DNA from: Weeksellaceae bacterium
GTDB lineage: Bacteria; Bacteroidota; Bacteroidia; Flavobacteriales; Weeksellaceae
Direction of reading: 5' to 3'
DNA length: 7,903 nt
Assembly: GCA_022701475.1 (NCBI GenBank)
Contig: JAKOOI010000514.1
Location: forward strand, 1-7,903
The notes beneath the pieces were generated by a model. The model did no database searches. It was not told where the DNA came from and was given only the letters and a program-made list of their open reading frames with translations. Below are positions 6,825 to 7,903 of the stretch, in pieces. Numbering within the stretch: position 1 is the first letter of the stretch; each line of letters starts with the position of its first letter. The position numbers were made by a program, and so were the translations under genes.

Positions 6825-6851
6825 CAAAAGTATAACTAAAATGCAAAACAA
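6825..6851 (-). promoter_or_regulatory. Candidate Bacteroidetes-type promoter of the kinase operon
   Basis: On the minus strand TACTTTTG (6825-6832) matches the Bacteroidetes -7 consensus TAnnTTTG exactly. A TTG (6849-6851) lies 16 bp upstream, somewhat closer than the usual 19-21 bp. Transcription would begin roughly 20 bases before the ATG at 6801, which supports the shorter kinase start. Confidence 0.5.
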
Positions 6852-6867
6852 CACGCATAGTATTAAA

Positions 6868-6882
6868 CTTTTTACAAAAAAG
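6868..6882. repeat. AT-rich dyad in divergent intergenic region
   Basis: CTTTTT-ACA-AAAAAG is a perfect 6 bp inverted repeat with a 3 bp centre. It lies upstream of the kinase promoter candidate. It could be an operator or simply a product of AT richness. Confidence 0.35.
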
Positions 6883-6900
6883 ACTCAAAAATGATACAGA

Positions 6901-6915
6901 TTTGAAGGCTTCAAA
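6901..6915. promoter_or_regulatory. 15 bp palindrome, possible operator
   Basis: TTTGAAG-G-CTTCAAA is a perfect 7 bp dyad with a one-base centre. It lies about 70 bp upstream of the kinase -7 element and about 80 bp upstream of the divergent gene at 6995. The half-site TTTTGAAG recurs in the kinase -7 region (minus strand, 6822-6829). Shared control of the two divergent genes is possible. Confidence 0.35.
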
Positions 6916-6994
6916 ATGAACGAATACAAATATCTTTACAGACGAAAACAACATTGAAAAATGTACCCTTAAAAAATACGGAATAATTCCACTT

Positions 6995-7579
6995 ATGTTA
7001 GATTTACGCCATAATAAATCCTCTTTTCACAGGTCTTTCCGAAAGATGGCCCTGATGGTTCCGGTACTCTTACCGGGCATTTTTGGCGCGCAGGAAATCT
7101 ACGATCCGGGCAACAGCTTATTTGTAGCGGAAGGTACGGAAATCCATGTTTCAGTACCTTCCCCGGAAACGTCTTTACCGGCAAAAAAGGCCGGTCCGGA
7201 GCCCGGAAATCATCAGATAAAGGCTGATAAAGCTACCGAAATGCAGCTCAGCAGGTCCCAAAAAAGGTCATCGAAGGCGTCAACGCCGGAAAAAGAGACC
7301 CCGAAACCTGCTTTTGTCTATACCGGCAAAGAAAGCTCGCACTTCACTTCCGGAAGGCAGGAAACCCATCTCGGGATCCTGGTACCGGCAAGCTATACCT
7401 CCAAGGCACCGGCAGCGGCCCTGCTGCCCTGCCGGCTCCACAGGATCCGGTCTGCCGAAGACTTTACGCAACACAAATTCCTATATAAGGAATCCCACAG
7501 GCGAAATGGGATTTCCTACTCCAACTCCTGCCGGCCGCCGCCCAATGTCTTTATGATTCATCTCCACGGCTTTTGTTAA
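6995..7579 (+). CDS. Uncharacterised secreted protein
   Basis: 194 residues, not recognised. Residues 11-32 look like a signal peptide: basic FHRSFRK, hydrophobic MALMVPVLLPGIFGA, then QE. A second possible start at Met18 (7046) would give a peptide without the basic region, so 6995 is preferred. Residues 35-54 (IYDPGNSLFVAEGTEIHVSV) read like a short beta hairpin. Residues 60-105 are rich in Lys, Ser, Pro and Glu and probably disordered. The C-terminal third has two cysteines (146, 179), a PPP at 181-183 and a final cysteine (194). No catalytic motif is visible and no type IX secretion tail is seen. It is divergent from the kinase operon across a 193 bp gap. The uninterrupted frame, export signal and composition favour a real gene, but it could be a lineage-specific orphan or a decayed gene in its last third, where a hairpin lies in the coding strand. 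Confidence 0.65.
   Translation: MLDLRHNKSSFHRSFRKMALMVPVLLPGIFGAQEIYDPGNSLFVAEGTEIHVSVPSPETSLPAKKAGPEPGNHQIKADKATEMQLSRSQKRSSKASTPEKETPKPAFVYTGKESSHFTSGRQETHLGILVPASYTSKAPAAALLPCRLHRIRSAEDFTQHKFLYKESHRRNGISYSNSCRPPPNVFMIHLHGFC
7488..7517. repeat. Hairpin inside the 3' part of the secreted-protein gene
   Basis: AGGAATCCCA (7488-7497) pairs with TGGGATTTCCT (7507-7517), with a one-base bulge and a nine-base loop CAGGCGAAA. It falls about 60 bp before the stop codon. It could be an inserted palindromic repeat that became coding, or an mRNA structure. Confidence 0.4.
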
Positions 7580-7626
7580 AGGCGGCCGGAACGGGAGGCT
7601 GGCTTCGGCTCCGCTCAGCCACCGGG

Positions 7627-7677
7627 AAACTTAAAATCTTATGTGACTCATGTGTCAAAAAGCTTTTGTGACTTTTG
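7627..7677. repeat. Direct repeat, copy 1 (51 bp)
   Basis: It begins AAACTTAAAATCTTATGTGA and ends GCTTTTGTGACTTTTG. By eye it matches copy 2 at 7851-7903 at about 48 of 53 aligned positions, with two one-base indels and three substitutions. Within it the motif CTTWTGTGACT occurs twice, so the repeat is itself internally repetitive. Confidence 0.75.
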
Positions 7678-7795
7678 ACTGCGTCGAACCTCCGGGTTGT
7701 AGTGAAAGAACCGTTTCTTAACCACAAAAGAAACAAAAGATATTCATGCTGCATAGTAAAGTTAAATGTGACACGCTCAAAAGTCCGCAAAGTTT

Positions 7796-7816
7796 TTAAA
7801 AATCTCTGATTTTTAA
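7796..7816. repeat. Perfect AT-rich hairpin
   Basis: TTAAAAATC and GATTTTTAA form a perfect 9 bp inverted repeat around a TCT loop. Its right arm runs into a partial copy of the direct repeat (TTTTAATCTTATGTGATCT, 7811-7829). Confidence 0.5.
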
Positions 7817-7850
7817 TCTTATGTGATCTGAAAATACCCACAATCATTTA

Positions 7851-7903
7851 AAACTTAAAAATCTTATGTGCCTAATGTGTTAAAAAAGCTTTTGTGACTT
7901 TTG
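7851..7903. repeat. Direct repeat, copy 2 (53 bp, reaches window end)
   Basis: It begins AAACTTAAAAATCTTATGTG and ends GCTTTTGTGACTTTTG at the last base of the window. The repeat may continue beyond the edge, so the true unit length is not known. It is the same orientation as copy 1, with starts 224 bp apart. Confidence 0.7.

Larger units (their letters stand above)
7580..7903. other. Gene-free repeat-rich stretch to window end
   Basis: No supportable gene. It opens with GGCTGGCTTCGGCTCCGCTC (7597-7616) and CAGCC, a GC-rich imperfect palindrome that resembles the CTTCGACTCCGCTCAG-type dispersed repeat. It then contains a direct repeat (7627-7677 and 7851-7903), a partial third copy (7811-7828), a related sequence on the minus strand (7721-7740) and an AT-rich hairpin (7796-7816). 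There is no clear T-run terminator for the upstream plus-strand gene. Confidence 0.6.

Overview
The window looks like a chromosomal segment of a Flavobacteriia member, probably Weeksellaceae/Chryseobacterium-like. The clues are a periplasmic two-component-propeller sensor kinase, secreted proteins that open with the VGIGTTTP-type N-terminal module common in Bacteroidetes, a TAnnTTTG-type -7 promoter element, and no strong Shine-Dalgarno sequences. The genus is an inference; base composition is fairly GC-balanced for that group.

Layout. Positions 1-2147 (minus strand) hold three tightly packed secreted-protein genes, read from right to left. The first (1254-2147) and second (332-1249) are paralogous C-type-lectin-like proteins; the third (1-326, cut by the window edge) shares their N-terminal module. 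Gaps of 4 and 5 bp imply one operon. Positions 2148-3187 hold no gene I can support, but carry a cluster of small REP-like hairpins (2693-2892), a two-unit tandem repeat and a possible terminator. Positions 3188-6801 (minus) encode a NarL/LuxR-type response regulator and, upstream and overlapping it by 19 bp, a 997-residue propeller-type sensor histidine kinase. Positions 6802-6994 form an AT-rich divergent intergenic region with a plausible kinase promoter and two perfect dyads. Positions 6995-7579 (plus) encode an unrecognised, probably secreted 194-residue protein. Positions 7580-7903 are gene-free and contain a 51-53 bp direct repeat plus hairpins.

How it may work together. The kinase and regulator are clearly one signalling pair: a periplasmic propeller sensor, one membrane segment, a cytoplasmic transmitter, then a DNA-binding regulator. 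The lectin-like operon lies about 1 kb downstream on the same strand and the small secreted protein is divergent to the kinase. Regulation of either by the pair is a hypothesis from position only; nothing in the sequence proves it. I found no transposase, integrase, CRISPR array, rRNA or tRNA.
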